64,000 bases of DNA from Pseudomonas aylmerensis (GCF_001702265.1 NZ_MAUE01000010.1:62001-126000), one strand, 5' to 3'. Shown: positions 53,056 to 63,003, numbered from the stretch's first letter. The notes: a model not told the origin generated them from the sequence alone. Program-made: numbers and translations.

Positions 53056-53922
53056 ATGACCGCCCTCACCGTGATCCGCCCGCGCCCCGAAGATGTCGAA
53101 GGCCAGCCTATCCTGCGCCCGCTGCCTTCGCGGGAATGCCGCAGCGTCGGGCCTTTTGTGTTTTTCGACCATATGTTGCCCACCCGCTACGCACCGGGCA
53201 GCGGCATGAATATCCGCCAGCACCCGCATATCGGCCTGTCGACCCTGACCTACCTGTTCGACGGCGCACTGCAGCACAAGGACAGCCTGGGTTCGGACCA
53301 GGTGGTACAGGCCGGCGATGTCAGCTGGATGACTGCCGGCAGCGCAATTGCCCACGTCGAGCGCACGCCCGAGGCGCTCAAGGCCAGCGGCTTCAGCCTG
53401 CACGGGCTGCAAGTGTGGCTGGCTTCGCCCAAGGACCACGAAAACGGACCCGGGCACTACAGCCATCACCCAGCCGCGAGCCTGCCGGTGAGTAACAATC
53501 TGGGTGTGACGATCCGCATGATCGCGGGCAGCGGCTTTTGCCTGAAATCACCGGTGCCGGTGCTGTCACCCACGCTGTATGCCGAGGTGCAGATGCAGAC
53601 GGCCACTACCCTGCTGATCCCGGATGAGCATGAGGAACGCGCCGTGTATGTGCTGGACGGTGAAGCGCAGTTGGAAGGCGAGGTGCTGGAGGTCAACAGC
53701 CTGGTGGTGCTGGAGCCCGGGCAGGCAATGACGTTGTTTGCCGACAGTGATTGCCACTTGGTGGTGTTTGGCGGCGCGCCACTGGATGGGCCACGGCGGA
53801 TCAATTGGAATTTTGTCGCGAGCGATCCGGCGCTGATCGAGCAGGCCAGGCAGCGCTGGGCGGCTGGGGATTGGCCAACGGTGCCGGGAGAAACCGACAG
53901 GATCGAGTTGCCTGTCAGATAG
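53056..53922 (+). CDS. pirin family protein
   Basis: This 288-residue two-domain cupin of the pirin family has the metal-binding residues of the N-terminal cupin: His pair in RQHPHIGLSTLTYLF and His/Glu in SAIAHVERTPE (about residues 55-105). The C-terminal cupin runs from about 150 to 270. Family members act as quercetin dioxygenases or as regulators that bind iron. The gene lies 64 bases after the OsmC gene and may share its transcript, perhaps in stress defence. The reaction here is unknown. Confidence 0.92.
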   Translation: MTALTVIRPRPEDVEGQPILRPLPSRECRSVGPFVFFDHMLPTRYAPGSGMNIRQHPHIGLSTLTYLFDGALQHKDSLGSDQVVQAGDVSWMTAGSAIAHVERTPEALKASGFSLHGLQVWLASPKDHENGPGHYSHHPAASLPVSNNLGVTIRMIAGSGFCLKSPVPVLSPTLYAEVQMQTATTLLIPDEHEERAVYVLDGEAQLEGEVLEVNSLVVLEPGQAMTLFADSDCHLVVFGGAPLDGPRRINWNFVASDPALIEQARQRWAAGDWPTVPGETDRIELPVR

Positions 53923-53929
53923 CCTTCGC

Positions 53930-53970
53930 AGGCAAGCCCGCTCCCACATTCAACTGGGAGTGGGCTTGGC
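53930..53970. repeat. degenerate inverted REP pair
   Basis: AGGCAAGCCCGCTCCCA (53930-53946) and TGGGAGTGGGCTTGGC (53955-53970) form a short inverted pair between the pirin gene and the convergent dienelactone hydrolase. The second copy is diverged. Confidence 0.75.
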
Positions 53971-54000
53971 CGCTAAGACGCCCTGACAGGCGCTCAAGCT

Positions 54001-54729
54001 TCAGCCCTTGAACACTTCATCCAGCAAGTTATGCATCGACTGGAAAGCCCGCGCAGCGGTCTTTGCGTCGTACATCATCTTGCCCGGCACATTGGCATGC
54101 GGGTCGGTAAAGGAATGCACCGCGCCGCCGTAGCTCAGCAGTTGCCAATCCACACCGGCCGCGTTCATTTCATCTTCAAAGGCCGGCAGTTGCTCTTTCG
54201 GCACCAACGGGTCGGAAGCACCATGCAGCACCAGCACGGAACCCTTGATGTTCTTCGCGTCCGCCGGGTTCGGCGTGTCTAGGGTGCCGTGGAACGACAC
54301 GGCAGCCTTGAGCGGCGCACCGGTACGCGCCAGCTCCAGAGAGCAGCAGCCACCGAAACAGAAGCCAAAGGTAGCCAGTTTCGAGGTGTCCACAGCGGCT
54401 TCGGTCTGGCCTTGCAGTTGCTCAAACGCTGCTTGCATGCGCTTGTTCAACAACGGGCGGTCATTTTTCAGCGGCATCATCGCTGCACCGGCTTCATCGC
54501 CGTTGGATGGGCGCACCGTTTGCCCGTACAGGTCGGCGATCAGCACCACATAGCCTTTGCTGGCGACGGTCTTGGCGATTTCTTCGGCCCCCGCACTCAC
54601 ACCCATCCAGTTCGGCGCCATCAGCAGACCCGGCAGCGGGCCCTTGTGGCTGGCATCGAATGCCAGGCGGCTTTCATAAGACTGGCCATCAATCTGATAG
54701 ACCACGGAACGCACAGTGACTTGGCTCAT
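54001..54729 (-). CDS. dienelactone hydrolase family protein
   Basis: This 242-residue alpha/beta hydrolase uses a cysteine nucleophile, visible in FGFCFGGCCSLELA (about residue 121), with the Asp in GASDPLVP and the His in GGAVHSFTD. Classical enzymes hydrolyse dienelactone in chlorocatechol breakdown, but no such pathway is nearby. Relatives of this group act on other esters or carry general hydrolase roles. The ATG at 54729 is preferred because GGAG lies 6-7 bases upstream; one codon upstream is an alternative. It is the last gene before the htpG terminator. Confidence 0.9.
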   Translation of the reverse strand: MSQVTVRSVVYQIDGQSYESRLAFDASHKGPLPGLLMAPNWMGVSAGAEEIAKTVASKGYVVLIADLYGQTVRPSNGDEAGAAMMPLKNDRPLLNKRMQAAFEQLQGQTEAAVDTSKLATFGFCFGGCCSLELARTGAPLKAAVSFHGTLDTPNPADAKNIKGSVLVLHGASDPLVPKEQLPAFEDEMNAAGVDWQLLSYGGAVHSFTDPHANVPGKMMYDAKTAARAFQSMHNLLDEVFKG

Positions 54730-54863
54730 CATTTACTCCAGTTGAGGTGTGTAGGCGCACGCTTGCTCGGGAAGAACGTCAACAATAGCGCGAGCATCCT
54801 GAATGAACGCAGTGCCATCGAGCTTTTCATCGACAGGCGAGCACCTGCAGTGAAGCGCTACAA

Positions 54864-54891
54864 ATGAAAAAACCCGCCGAAGCGGGTTTTT
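54864..54891 (-). terminator. terminator after htpG
   Basis: The arms AAAAACCCGC (54868-54877) and GCGGGTTTTT (54882-54891) with the loop CGAA lie just past the htpG stop. Read on the minus strand the T-run follows the hairpin, so it terminates htpG. Confidence 0.9.
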
Positions 54892-54902
54892 CTACAACGG
54901 TG

Positions 54903-56807
54903 TTAAACCGACAATTCCACCAACAGCTTGTTCAGTCGGCGCACATAGGCGGCCGGGTCTTTCAGGCTGTCGCCAGCGGCCAGGGCCGCCTGGTCGAAGA
55001 GGATGTGCGACAGGTCGCCAAAACGCTCTTCGCTCTGCTCGCCGTCGAGTTTCTCGATCAGCGGGTGAGCCGGGTTGAATTCGAAGATCGGCTTGGAGTC
55101 CGGTACCTTCTGGCCGCTGGCTTCCAGGATCTGGCGCATCTGCATGCCCAGGTCCTGCTCGCCGATAGCCAGAATCGCCGGGGAATCGGTGAGGCGGTGG
55201 GAAACCCGCACCTCGCTGACCGCGTCGCCCAGGGACGCCTTGATCCGCTCAACCAGGCCTTCTTTGGACTTGGCGACTTCTTCGGCTTCTTTCTTCTCTT
55301 CTTCGGAGTCGAGGTTACCCAGGTCCAGGTCACCACGAGCCACGTCGACGAAGGATTTGCCGTCGAACTCGTTGAGGTAGCTCATCAGCCACTCATCGAT
55401 ACGGTCGGTCAGCAGCAGCACTTCGATGCCTTTCTTGCGGAAGACTTCCAGGTGCGGGCTGTTCTTGACCTGCGCGTAGGTTTCGCCGGTGAGGTAGTAG
55501 ATCTTGTCCTGGCCTTCCTTGGCGCGTGCCAGGTATTCGGCCAGGGCAACGTTCTGCTCGCCGTCGTCGCCTTGGGTGGAGGCAAAACGCAGCAGGCCGG
55601 CGATTTTTTCCTTGTTGGCAAAATCTTCCGCCGGGCCTTCTTTCATGACCTGGCCGAAGTTTTTCCAGAAGCCCTTGTATTGCTCAGGCTCGTTCTTCGC
55701 CAGTTTTTCCAGCATGTCGAGCACGCGCTTGGTCAGCGCCGACTTCATCGAGTCGATGATCGGGTCTTTTTGCAGGATTTCCCGCGACACGTTCAGCGAC
55801 AGGTCGTTGGAGTCGACCACGCCCTTGATGAAGCGCAGGTACAGCGGCAGGAAGGATTCCGCCTGGTCCATGACGAACACGCGCTGTACGTAGAGTTTCA
55901 GGCCTTTTGGCGCTTCACGCTGGTACAGGTCGAACGGCGCGCGGGCCGGCACATAGAGCAGCGAGCTGTATTCCAGCTTGCCTTCGACCTTGTTGTGGCT
56001 CCAGCTCAGCGGGTTTTCGTAGTCGTGACCGATGTGCTTGTAGAACTCCTGGTATTCCTCGTCCTTGATCTCGGTACGCGGACGGGTCCACAGCGCGCTG
56101 GCGCGGTTGACCACTTCCCATTCCTGGGCAGGTGCCTCTTCGCCTTCGGCGGCCGCTTGTTCTTTCGGCAGCTCGATCGGCAGGGCGATGTGGTCGGAGT
56201 ACTTCTTGACGATGTTGCGCAGGCGCCAGCCATCGGCGAATTCATCTTCACCGGACTTGAGGTGCAGGACGATGCGCGTGCCGCGATCAGCCTTGTCGAT
56301 CGTGGCGATTTCGAATTCGCCCTCGCCTTTCGAGGACCAATGCACGCCTTCGCTGGCGTCGAGGCCGGCGCGGCGGCTGAAGACTTCCACCTTGTCGGCG
56401 ACGATGAAGGCCGAGTAGAAGCCCACGCCGAACTGGCCGATCAGGTGCGAATCTTTCTTCTGGTCGCCCGAGAGGTTTTTCATGAAGTCGGCAGTGCCGG
56501 ATTTGGCGATGGTCCCCAGGTGGGTGATCGCGTCTTCGCGGCTCATGCCGATGCCGTTGTCTTCGAGGGTGACGGTCTTGGCGTCCTTGTCGAAGCTCAC
56601 GCGGATTTTCAGTTCGGCGCCGCCTTCCAGCAATTCAGGCTTGGACAGGGCTTCGAAACGTAATTTGTCGACAGCGTCAGAGGCGTTCGAGATCAATTCG
56701 CGAAGGAAGATTTCCTTGTTGGAATACAGCGAATGGATCATGAGGTGCAGCAGTTGCTTCACCTCGGTCTGGAAGCCCAGGGTTTCCTTTTGAGTTTCCA
56801 CACTCAT
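54903..56807 (-). CDS. htpG: molecular chaperone HtpG (bacterial Hsp90)
   Basis: This is a 634-residue Hsp90. The N-terminal ATPase domain (about 1-230) shows the start of family alignment [16 protein letters not shown], the SNASDA motif, and DNGIGMS and [11 protein letters not shown], the GHKL boxes for ATP. The middle domain (about 235-505) has the conserved [11 protein letters not shown] stretch and the C-terminal dimer domain follows. The ATG at 56807 is used; frames upstream are spurious. A heat-shock sigma-32-like promoter overlaps the end of the upstream thioesterase gene. It folds client proteins during stress. Confidence 0.97.
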   Translation of the reverse strand: MSVETQKETLGFQTEVKQLLHLMIHSLYSNKEIFLRELISNASDAVDKLRFEALSKPELLEGGAELKIRVSFDKDAKTVTLEDNGIGMSREDAITHLGTIAKSGTADFMKNLSGDQKKDSHLIGQFGVGFYSAFIVADKVEVFSRRAGLDASEGVHWSSKGEGEFEIATIDKADRGTRIVLHLKSGEDEFADGWRLRNIVKKYSDHIALPIELPKEQAAAEGEEAPAQEWEVVNRASALWTRPRTEIKDEEYQEFYKHIGHDYENPLSWSHNKVEGKLEYSSLLYVPARAPFDLYQREAPKGLKLYVQRVFVMDQAESFLPLYLRFIKGVVDSNDLSLNVSREILQKDPIIDSMKSALTKRVLDMLEKLAKNEPEQYKGFWKNFGQVMKEGPAEDFANKEKIAGLLRFASTQGDDGEQNVALAEYLARAKEGQDKIYYLTGETYAQVKNSPHLEVFRKKGIEVLLLTDRIDEWLMSYLNEFDGKSFVDVARGDLDLGNLDSEEEKKEAEEVAKSKEGLVERIKASLGDAVSEVRVSHRLTDSPAILAIGEQDLGMQMRQILEASGQKVPDSKPIFEFNPAHPLIEKLDGEQSEERFGDLSHILFDQAALAAGDSLKDPAAYVRRLNKLLVELSV

Positions 56808-56873
56808 GGTCATCAAACTCCAATTGGATGGCAGTGGCCGCGCCCTTGAGGGTTGGCGGCGGGTTGTCATCAA

Positions 56874-56901
56874 AGTTGGGGGCTAAGAGCAGGATTTCAA
56901 G
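56874..56901 (-). promoter_or_regulatory. sigma-32 heat-shock promoter of htpG
   Basis: On the minus strand CTTGAAA (56895-56901) and CCCCAACT (56874-56881) are 13 bases apart. They match the sigma-32 pattern CTTGAAA-N(11-16)-CCCCATNT closely. The -35 overlaps the last codon of the thioesterase gene; the -10 lies about 67 bases before the htpG start. Confidence 0.75.
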
Positions 56902-57349
56902 GGCGGCCGACTTCCTCAATCTTGAAATGCGCGCGGGCGGTGGCGATGGGCTCAGCCTGCGTGCTTTGCCAGGCGGTGATCGCCACATTCGCCACCCGTC
57001 GGCCCTGGCGCCACACCTGGCATTTGGCGTAGGTGTCGCGAAACTGCCCGGCACGCAGGTAATCGAGGGAGAAATCGATGATTTTCGGGAAGCCCGGCGC
57101 GCCGGTGAACACCAGCAGATGCAGCGCGGCAGACAACTCCATAAAGCCTGCGATGACCCCGCCATGCAGCGCCGGCAATATCGGGTTACCAATATTGTCC
57201 TTGTTGGCCGGCAGGCGGAACAGCAGTTCACCCCCAAGCCGGGTGCATTCGATACCGATCAGCTTGGCGTAGGGGATCAGTTCGAGCAGCGCTGCATAAT
57301 CGCCGCGTTCATGGGCCTGCTCCAGGCGCGTCTTGAATCGATGGGTCAT
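56897..57349 (-). CDS. PaaI-type thioesterase (hotdog fold), first of a pair
   Basis: This 150-residue thioesterase has the PaaI-like motifs PALHGGVIAGFMELSAALHL (His-Gly-Gly with catalytic Glu) and IDFSLDYLRAGQ. It is divergent from the second copy and lacks a close match to it. The start ATG overlaps the stop of the upstream thioesterase gene by four bases. The pair sits directly upstream of htpG and ends within its promoter. Its acyl substrate is not evident. Confidence 0.88.
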   Translation of the reverse strand: MTHRFKTRLEQAHERGDYAALLELIPYAKLIGIECTRLGGELLFRLPANKDNIGNPILPALHGGVIAGFMELSAALHLLVFTGAPGFPKIIDFSLDYLRAGQFRDTYAKCQVWRQGRRVANVAITAWQSTQAEPIATARAHFKIEEVGRP

Positions 57350-57822
57350 GCCTGCTCTCCCTTGATCGTGTTGCTCAACCCTTGCGCCCCTTTGAGACGC
57401 TTGCCCATGCGCATGAACGTGCCGACGACATGGGCGATGGGCTGCTGTGGGTCATCCTGGTAGGCAAAGCCGCGCGTGAAGATCACGTCGGTGGTCACCC
57501 GGTAGCATTGGGCAAATCCATAGACGGGCTGGTGCGGTGCGGCGGGATGCATGTAGTCGATACGCAGGTCGAGGGTCGGGCACACCTCGAACTCCGGCAA
57601 CACGCACAGGGTGGCCATGCCGCAGGCGGTGTCCATCAGGGAGGTCAATGCGCCACCGTGAATGACGCCGGTCCGCGGGTCGCCGACCAGTTGCGGCGCA
57701 TAGGGCATGAGCAGCGTGATGCCTTCCTCGCTGGCCTGATGAGCGGTGATACCCAGCACCTGACAATGGCGCAAGGCCGATACAAAGCGCGACGCACGCT
57801 CTAACAAGGGATTTTCGGTCAT
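57346..57822 (-). CDS. PaaI-type thioesterase (hotdog fold), second of a pair
   Basis: This 158-residue hotdog enzyme has GVIHGGALTSLMDTACGMA (near residue 54, with Asp in place of the catalytic Glu) and LRIDYMHPAAPH. It resembles the downstream gene in fold but not in detail, so they are old paralogues. The two are co-translated, and a hetero-oligomer is possible. It starts at ATG 57822. The substrate is unknown. Confidence 0.88.
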   Translation of the reverse strand: MTENPLLERASRFVSALRHCQVLGITAHQASEEGITLLMPYAPQLVGDPRTGVIHGGALTSLMDTACGMATLCVLPEFEVCPTLDLRIDYMHPAAPHQPVYGFAQCYRVTTDVIFTRGFAYQDDPQQPIAHVVGTFMRMGKRLKGAQGLSNTIKGEQA

Positions 57823-57980
57823 TCGTTGAAGACTCTTATTAGTGATGATCGGTGCAATAGCCGGCGGGCAGGAAAGTTCCTTTGCGCCGATGGTTTATAT
57901 ATCTGTGGAATTAAAGGAACTAATGCAGAACGCCCATGCTCGAAAGGCCAGTAGATATCTTCAATAAGGAGAAACACCCC

Positions 57981-58232
57981 ATGCGCAAGACTTTAGCTAT
58001 TTCCATGATGTTGGCCGCTGCCCTCGGTCTCGCTGCCTGCGATAAGAAATCCGAAGACAAAGCCCAAGACGCCGCCGCACATTCCGAGCAAGCTCAAAAA
58101 GATATGGCGAAGGCTCAGGATAAAGTGAACGACGCTGCGAAAGAAAACGCCGATGCTGCCAAAGCTCAGGCTGAATCGAACGAAGCCGCCGCGAAAGAAG
58201 CAGCACCTGCTACCCCTGCCAGCGGTTCTTGA
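57981..58232 (+). CDS. small Ala-rich lipoprotein with helical repeats
   Basis: This 83-residue protein has a lipoprotein signal: hydrophobic residues 4-18 and the lipobox L17-A-A-C20. The mature protein is Asp-Lys-Lys-Ser at +2 to +5, then an Ala/Lys/Glu/Gln-rich helical region (AQKDMAKAQDKVNDAAKENA) that looks like a coiled coil. Asp at +2 and Lys at +3 suggest retention in the inner membrane. The ATG at 57981 has AAGGAG about 9 bases upstream. The function is unknown; similar small lipoproteins exist in many pseudomonads. Confidence 0.82.
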   Translation: MRKTLAISMMLAAALGLAACDKKSEDKAQDAAAHSEQAQKDMAKAQDKVNDAAKENADAAKAQAESNEAAAKEAAPATPASGS

Positions 58233-58265
58233 TACCGCGGCTTGAAATAGCTTGGCTGCAAAAAG

Positions 58266-58290
58266 AAAGCCCGCTTAGATAGCGGGCTTT
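58266..58290. terminator. terminator between lipoprotein and DUF599 genes
   Basis: The arms AAAGCCCGCT (58266-58275) and AGCGGGCTTT (58281-58290) with loop TAGAT lie between convergent genes and can act in both directions. Confidence 0.85.
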
Positions 58291-58321
58291 ACTTTGCCTG
58301 GTGTTTTTATTTCAAGGTTAC

Positions 58322-59059
58322 TTAAGCCGACTCTTTAACCGCCTCCGGCGGCGGTGTGTCCGTCTGGGTATACACCATCACTTGCAGTACGTCGGAATGA
58401 AACTCGCGACGGTACAGCACGACCACCACCCCGGCACTCATCAACATGAACAACCAGGGGCTGACAAACCACGCCAGCATGGTCATGCCGAAGTAATAAG
58501 CGCGCAGGCCGAAGTTGAACTGGTTGGCAGCCATGGAGATCACCCGCGCCGCGCGTAGCGCAAACGCCTTGCGCTCCTGCTCCGACACATGCCGCTCCCC
58601 CACCATCGGCGCCGAGCCGACCAGCACTGCCGCAAAGTTGTACTGGCGCATGCACCAACTGAACGTGAAGAACGCATAGACGAACACCAGGGCCAGGCAC
58701 AGCAGCTTGATCTCCGACATGCCCTGGGACGCCTGCTGCACCATGGGAATGTCAGCCAGCAGCGACACCGCGCGCTCTGAGGCACCGAGCACGGTGAGAA
58801 TGCCGGCCAGGATGATTAAGGTGCTGGAGGCAAAGAACGAAGCGTTGCGTTCCAGGTTGCCGATCACACTGGCGTCGGCGATGCGGTTGTCGCGCAGCAG
58901 CATGCGGCGCATCCAGTCTTCGCGATACAGATGCAGCACACTGGCCAGGCACGCAGTGTCCCGGGCCTTCCAGGTGGCATAGCGGGTGTAGCCGCCCCAG
59001 CACAGGACAAACCAGAGGGCGGCAAGCAGGTGGATCTGATTGGTTTCGACGAACGACAT
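58322..59059 (-). CDS. DUF599 membrane protein
   Basis: This 245-residue integral membrane protein has about four helices: residues 8-27 (IHLLAALWFVLCWGGYTRYA), about 78-95, about 120-140 (LLCLALVFVYAFFTFSW), and about 187-215. The start ATG at 59059 has AGGA 8 bases upstream. It belongs to DUF599, a family found across proteobacteria and plants with no assigned role. An Asn/Arg-rich stretch in the first loop (EDWMRRMLLRDNRIADAS) is conserved in character. It is transcribed alone. Confidence 0.88.
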   Translation of the reverse strand: MSFVETNQIHLLAALWFVLCWGGYTRYATWKARDTACLASVLHLYREDWMRRMLLRDNRIADASVIGNLERNASFFASSTLIILAGILTVLGASERAVSLLADIPMVQQASQGMSEIKLLCLALVFVYAFFTFSWCMRQYNFAAVLVGSAPMVGERHVSEQERKAFALRAARVISMAANQFNFGLRAYYFGMTMLAWFVSPWLFMLMSAGVVVVLYRREFHSDVLQVMVYTQTDTPPPEAVKESA

Positions 59060-59093
59060 GGGGGTCCTATTAAGCGATGGTTGGGTGAATACA

Positions 59094-59111
59094 AGCCGGC
59101 TCCTACGGGAT
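59094..59111. repeat. single REP fragment
   Basis: CAAGCCGGCTCCTACGGG is one arm of a REP just before the DUF599 leader. No inverted partner is close. Confidence 0.55.
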
Positions 59112-59130
59112 CGTGTTGCAAACACATAAA

Positions 59131-59162
59131 AAATGCCCCGTATCGATTGATACGGGGCATTT
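59131..59162 (-). terminator. terminator after the branched-chain carrier gene
   Basis: Perfect 14-base arms AAATGCCCCGTATC (59131-59144) and GATACGGGGCATTT (59149-59162) lie 23 bases past the brnQ stop. The minus-strand side is followed by U-rich sequence. Confidence 0.9.
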
Positions 59163-59185
59163 CCATGTAGCGTGAAGTCGGCTAT

Positions 59186-60496
59186 TTAAGCGAGCGCTTC
59201 GCTGCGCTTGCCCAGCATGCGATCAATCACGAACGCCACGCCCAAGGTCATCACCGAAGGCACCAACCATGCCAGGCCCTGCTCGCTCAATGGCAGGTGC
59301 GCCAGTTGCGACGGCATCCAATCGGCCAGGCCAGCGCCCTTGAGTGCGTCGATGCAACCGAAGATGAACGACACCAGCATCACCGGACCGACGATACGAC
59401 CCTGTTCCTGCCAGAAATCTTTGCAGAAGCTCAAGGCCACCAGCACGATGCACGGCGGGTAGATCGCGGTGAGCACCGGGATCGAGAACGCAATCAGCTT
59501 GGTCAGGCCCAGGTTCGACACGAACAGCGAGAACAGCGCGAGGATCACCACCAGGGCCTTGTAGGACAGCGGCAGGACGCGGCTGAAATACTCGGCGCAG
59601 GCGCAGGTGAGGCCCACCGCAGTGACCAGGCACGCGAGGGAGATCAGCACCGCGAGGAAGCCGCTGCCCAGCGAACCGAACGTGTGCTGCACGTAGGCGT
59701 GCAATACCGCAGCGCCGTTACTGGCACCGGCAGCCACTGCATGGCTGCCCGAACCGAGGCGGAACAGACTGATGTAGACCAGTGCCAGGCCGACGCCGGC
59801 AATCAGGCCGGCAATGATCGCGTAGCGGGTGATCAGCTTGGGCGACTCGACGCCACGGGAACGGATCGCGTTGACGATCACGATGCCAAACACCAACGCG
59901 CCCAGGGTGTCCATGGTCAGGTAACCATTGATAAAGCCTTGGGAGAACGGCGCAGCCACGTACTCAGGGGTAGCCACGCCCACTTCACCGGCCGGCAGGG
60001 CAAACGCGGCGATGCCGAGGATGGCCAGCGCGATGATTTTCAGCGGCGCGAGAAAACGCCCCACGGTGTCCAGCAGTCGGCCCGGATAGAGGGAGACGAA
60101 GAACACCACCAGGAAATACACCGAGCTGTAGAGAAACAGTGCCAGCGGACTTTCACCGGTCAACGGCGCCAGGCCGACTTCAAACGACACAGTTGCGGTA
60201 CGCGGGGTGGCGAACAGCGGCCCTACCGCCAGATACGCCGCCGCCGCGAGCAGGCCACCGGCGATCTTGCCGATCGGGCTGCTCAACGCGTCCATGCCGC
60301 CGCCGACCTTGGCCAGGGCGATCACGGTGACCACCGGCAGGCCCACCGCAGTGATCAGGAAACCCAGCGCTGCCATCCAGACGTGAGGCCCGGACTGCAA
60401 ACCAACGATTGGCGGGAAGATGATGTTGCCAGCGCCCACGAACAGGGCAAATGTCATGAAGCCCAGCGCCAGGACATCCTGGCTTTTCATCACTTT
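59186..60496 (-). CDS. brnQ: branched-chain amino-acid carrier (BrnQ/BraB family)
   Basis: This 436-residue inner-membrane carrier takes up leucine, isoleucine and valine with sodium or protons. It has about 12 membrane segments, with the family signature [17 protein letters not shown] near residue 15. The start is the ATG at 60496 because the N-terminus [13 protein letters not shown] then aligns with BraB/BraZ-type carriers; a GTG 18 bases upstream is less likely. The carrier next to sucCD in P. aeruginosa is BraB as I recall it, so this is its likely counterpart. A 314-bp gap lies upstream. Confidence 0.92.
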   Translation of the reverse strand, partial: KVMKSQDVLALGFMTFALFVGAGNIIFPPIVGLQSGPHVWMAALGFLITAVGLPVVTVIALAKVGGGMDALSSPIGKIAGGLLAAAAYLAVGPLFATPRTATVSFEVGLAPLTGESPLALFLYSSVYFLVVFFVSLYPGRLLDTVGRFLAPLKIIALAILGIAAFALPAGEVGVATPEYVAAPFSQGFINGYLTMDTLGALVFGIVIVNAIRSRGVESPKLITRYAIIAGLIAGVGLALVYISLFRLGSGSHAVAAGASNGAAVLHAYVQHTFGSLGSGFLAVLISLACLVTAVGLTCACAEYFSRVLPLSYKALVVILALFSLFVSNLGLTKLIAFSIPVLTAIYPPCIVLVALSFCKDFWQEQGRIVGPVMLVSFIFGCIDALKGAGLADWMPSQLAHLPLSEQGLAWLVPSVMTLGVAFVIDRMLGKRSEALA

Positions 60497-60810
60497 CATT
60501 TGAGGAAATACCACACTACTGAATCGGAATTTAGAGAGGGATTCCCTATGGATGAGGGAAATACTGCCGGCCCTGATGGGGACCGACCGGTCTAGCGCGC
60601 AGCTTCCTTTTGGGATGCGGACGCATAAAGAGGCGGCTAGATTACAGAATTAGCCTGACAAACGCACTGTTGCGGGGCGGACTGTCCGATAAGCGACACT
60701 TTGATGTCGCATCTGTATATCTAAATGCTGGAATTTCAGCAACCTGCAGAAAGCACAAAGGCCACCCGAAGGTGGCCTTTGCGTGGTGAAGCGTCAGCTA
60801 AGCGCGAGGC
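60497..60810. other. intergenic gap between brnQ and sucD
   Basis: These 314 bases hold no gene. They contain the brnQ leader, a short inverted repeat GCGACA/TGTCGC (60693-60698 and 60705-60710) that might be a regulatory hairpin for brnQ, and the sucCD terminator. No clear T-box or other riboswitch was seen. Confidence 0.6.
60757..60780 (-). terminator. terminator after sucCD
   Basis: Ten-base arms AAAGGCCACC (60757-60766) and GGTGGCCTTT (60771-60780) with a CGAA tetraloop lie past the sucD stop on the minus strand. Confidence 0.88.
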
Positions 60811-61692
60811 TTACTTGACAGCCCAACCGGTCAGCTCGGCCAGGGCCTTGCCGATGTCTGCCAGCGAACGCACGGTTTTAACGCCTGCGTCTTGCAGTGC
60901 AGCGAATTTCTCGTCTGCAGTGCCTTTGCCGCCAGAGATGATTGCGCCAGCATGGCCCATGCGCTTGCCCGCAGGGGCAGTCACACCAGCGATGTAGGAA
61001 ACAACCGGCTTGGTCACGTGTGCCTTGATGTAGGCAGCCGCTTCTTCTTCAGCCGAACCGCCGATCTCACCGATCATGACGATCGCTTCGGTCTTCGGGT
61101 CTTCCTGGAACAGCTTCAGGATGTCGATGAAGTTCGAGCCTGGGATCGGGTCACCGCCGATGCCGACGCAAGTCGACTGACCGAAACCGGCGTCAGTGGT
61201 CTGCTTCACAGCTTCGTAGGTCAGGGTGCCGGAACGCGAAACGATACCGACTTTACCTGGCAAGTGAATGTGACCTGGCATGATGCCGATCTTGCATTCG
61301 CCTGGGGTGATCACGCCTGGGCAGTTAGGGCCGATCAGGACTACGCCCAGCTCGTCGCACTTAACTTTAGCGTCCAGCATGTCCAGGGTAGGAATGCCTT
61401 CGGTGATGCACACGATCAGCTTGATGCCGCCGAATGCTGCTTCCAGGATCGAGTCCTTGCAGAAAGGAGCTGGAACGTAGATCACGCTGGCGGTGGCGCC
61501 AGTGGCTGCTACAGCATCTTTCACAGTGTTGAACACTGGCAGGCCCAGGTGCTCGGTGCCGCCTTTGCCCGGAGTTACGCCGCCAACCATCTTGGTGCCG
61601 TATTCGATGGCTTGCTGGGTGTGGAAACTACCTTGCGAACCGGTAATACCCTGGCAGATAACTTTGGTGTCTTTATTGATCAGGACGCTCAT
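60811..61692 (-). CDS. sucD: succinyl-CoA synthetase alpha subunit
   Basis: This 293-residue subunit binds CoA and carries the phosphohistidine of succinyl-CoA synthetase (TCA cycle, succinyl-CoA + ADP/GDP to succinate + ATP/GTP). The N-terminal Rossmann-like CoA fold has [15 protein letters not shown], with [11 protein letters not shown] in the middle and the active His in [15 protein letters not shown]. The sucC stop overlaps its start by one base (TAATG), so the subunits are made in equal amounts. A terminator follows. Confidence 0.97.
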   Translation of the reverse strand: MSVLINKDTKVICQGITGSQGSFHTQQAIEYGTKMVGGVTPGKGGTEHLGLPVFNTVKDAVAATGATASVIYVPAPFCKDSILEAAFGGIKLIVCITEGIPTLDMLDAKVKCDELGVVLIGPNCPGVITPGECKIGIMPGHIHLPGKVGIVSRSGTLTYEAVKQTTDAGFGQSTCVGIGGDPIPGSNFIDILKLFQEDPKTEAIVMIGEIGGSAEEEAAAYIKAHVTKPVVSYIAGVTAPAGKRMGHAGAIISGGKGTADEKFAALQDAGVKTVRSLADIGKALAELTGWAVK

Positions 61693-62858
61693 TATTTGCC
61701 CTCCGCAGCTTTGACAACTTGTTGAGCAGCGTCGGTCAGGCTGGTAGCCGCGATGATGTTCAAACCGCTTTCTGCCAGTACTTTAGCGCCCAGTTCAGCG
61801 TTGTTACCTTCAAGGCGAACAACAACCGGGATTTTAACGCCAACTTCTTTCACTGCACCGATGATGCCTTCGGCAATCATGTCGCAACGAACGATGCCGC
61901 CGAAGATGTTGACCAGTACTGCAGCGACGTTGGAGTCGGACAGGATGATCTTGAAGGCTTCGGTAACGCGTTCTTTGGTAGCACCACCGCCCACGTCGAG
62001 GAAGTTGGCTGGTTTGCCGCCATGCAGGTTGACGATGTCCATGGTACCCATGGCCAGGCCAGCACCGTTGACCATGCAACCGATGTTACCTTCCAGGGCT
62101 ACGTAGTTCAGTTCGAACTTGGCAGCGTGCGCTTCGCGCGGATCGTCTTGCGACGGATCGTGGAAAGTCTTCAGCTTAGGCTGACGGTACATGGCGTTGG
62201 CGTCGATGTTGATCTTGGCGTCGAGGCAGTGCAGATCGCCGTCAGCCTTGATCACCAGCGGGTTCACTTCCAGCAGGGCCAGATCGTGATCCTGGAACAG
62301 TTTGGCCAGACCAACGAAGATCTTGGCGAACTGGGCAACTTGCTTGCCTTCCAGACCCAACTGGAAAGCCAGCTCGCGACCCTGGAATGGCTGAGCGCCA
62401 ACCAGTGGATCGATAGTGGCTTTCAGAATTTTTTCTGGGGTTTCGTGAGCGATCTTCTCGATGTCCACGCCACCTTCGGTGGAAGCCATGAACACGATGC
62501 GACGGCTCGAACGGTCAACGACAGCGCCCAGGTACAGCTCTTTAGCGATATCAGTGCACGATTCAACCAGGATCTTGGTGACTGGCTGGCCATTGGCATC
62601 AGTCTGGTAAGTCACCAGACGCTTGCCCAGCCACTGCTGTGCGAAGGCCTTGGCGTCTTCTTTGCTGCGAACCAGCTTAACGCCGCCCGCTTTACCGCGA
62701 CCACCGGCGTGGACCTGGGCTTTGACAACCCACTCGCTGCCGCCGATTTTGTCGCAAGCTTCTGCTGCTGCTTCCGGGGTGTCTACTGCGTAGCCCTTGG
62801 AAACTGGCAGGCCGTATTCAGCGAACAGCTGCTTACCCTGATACTCGTGAAGATTCAT
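61692..62858 (-). CDS. sucC: succinyl-CoA synthetase beta subunit
   Basis: This 388-residue subunit has an ATP-grasp domain (about 1-240, with [19 protein letters not shown]) and a C-terminal flavodoxin-like domain containing [17 protein letters not shown] and [10 protein letters not shown]. The start ATG at 62858 matches family length; upstream frames are spurious. It is the first gene of sucCD, 204 bp downstream of lpd, and is transcribed with the 2-oxoglutarate dehydrogenase cluster or from its own promoter in that gap. Confidence 0.97.
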   Translation of the reverse strand: MNLHEYQGKQLFAEYGLPVSKGYAVDTPEAAAEACDKIGGSEWVVKAQVHAGGRGKAGGVKLVRSKEDAKAFAQQWLGKRLVTYQTDANGQPVTKILVESCTDIAKELYLGAVVDRSSRRIVFMASTEGGVDIEKIAHETPEKILKATIDPLVGAQPFQGRELAFQLGLEGKQVAQFAKIFVGLAKLFQDHDLALLEVNPLVIKADGDLHCLDAKINIDANAMYRQPKLKTFHDPSQDDPREAHAAKFELNYVALEGNIGCMVNGAGLAMGTMDIVNLHGGKPANFLDVGGGATKERVTEAFKIILSDSNVAAVLVNIFGGIVRCDMIAEGIIGAVKEVGVKIPVVVRLEGNNAELGAKVLAESGLNIIAATSLTDAAQQVVKAAEGK

Positions 62859-63003
62859 GCTTTTTACCGTCTTCGTTAGGTACTGCGCATTCGGCGCTGC
62901 GCTCATTATGAGTGCCGCGCCACCTGTGACTGCTGCTTGCGCAACTTGCAGGGCTCAAGGCCCGTAAAGCTGCGCAAGGCTGCGTCCAGCGGATATTCCG
63001 CGG

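Noticed and set aside
60497..60810. Riboswitch or leader-peptide attenuator before brnQ
   Set aside because: No known aptamer pattern and no Leu/Ile/Val-rich short reading frame was found, only a small inverted repeat.
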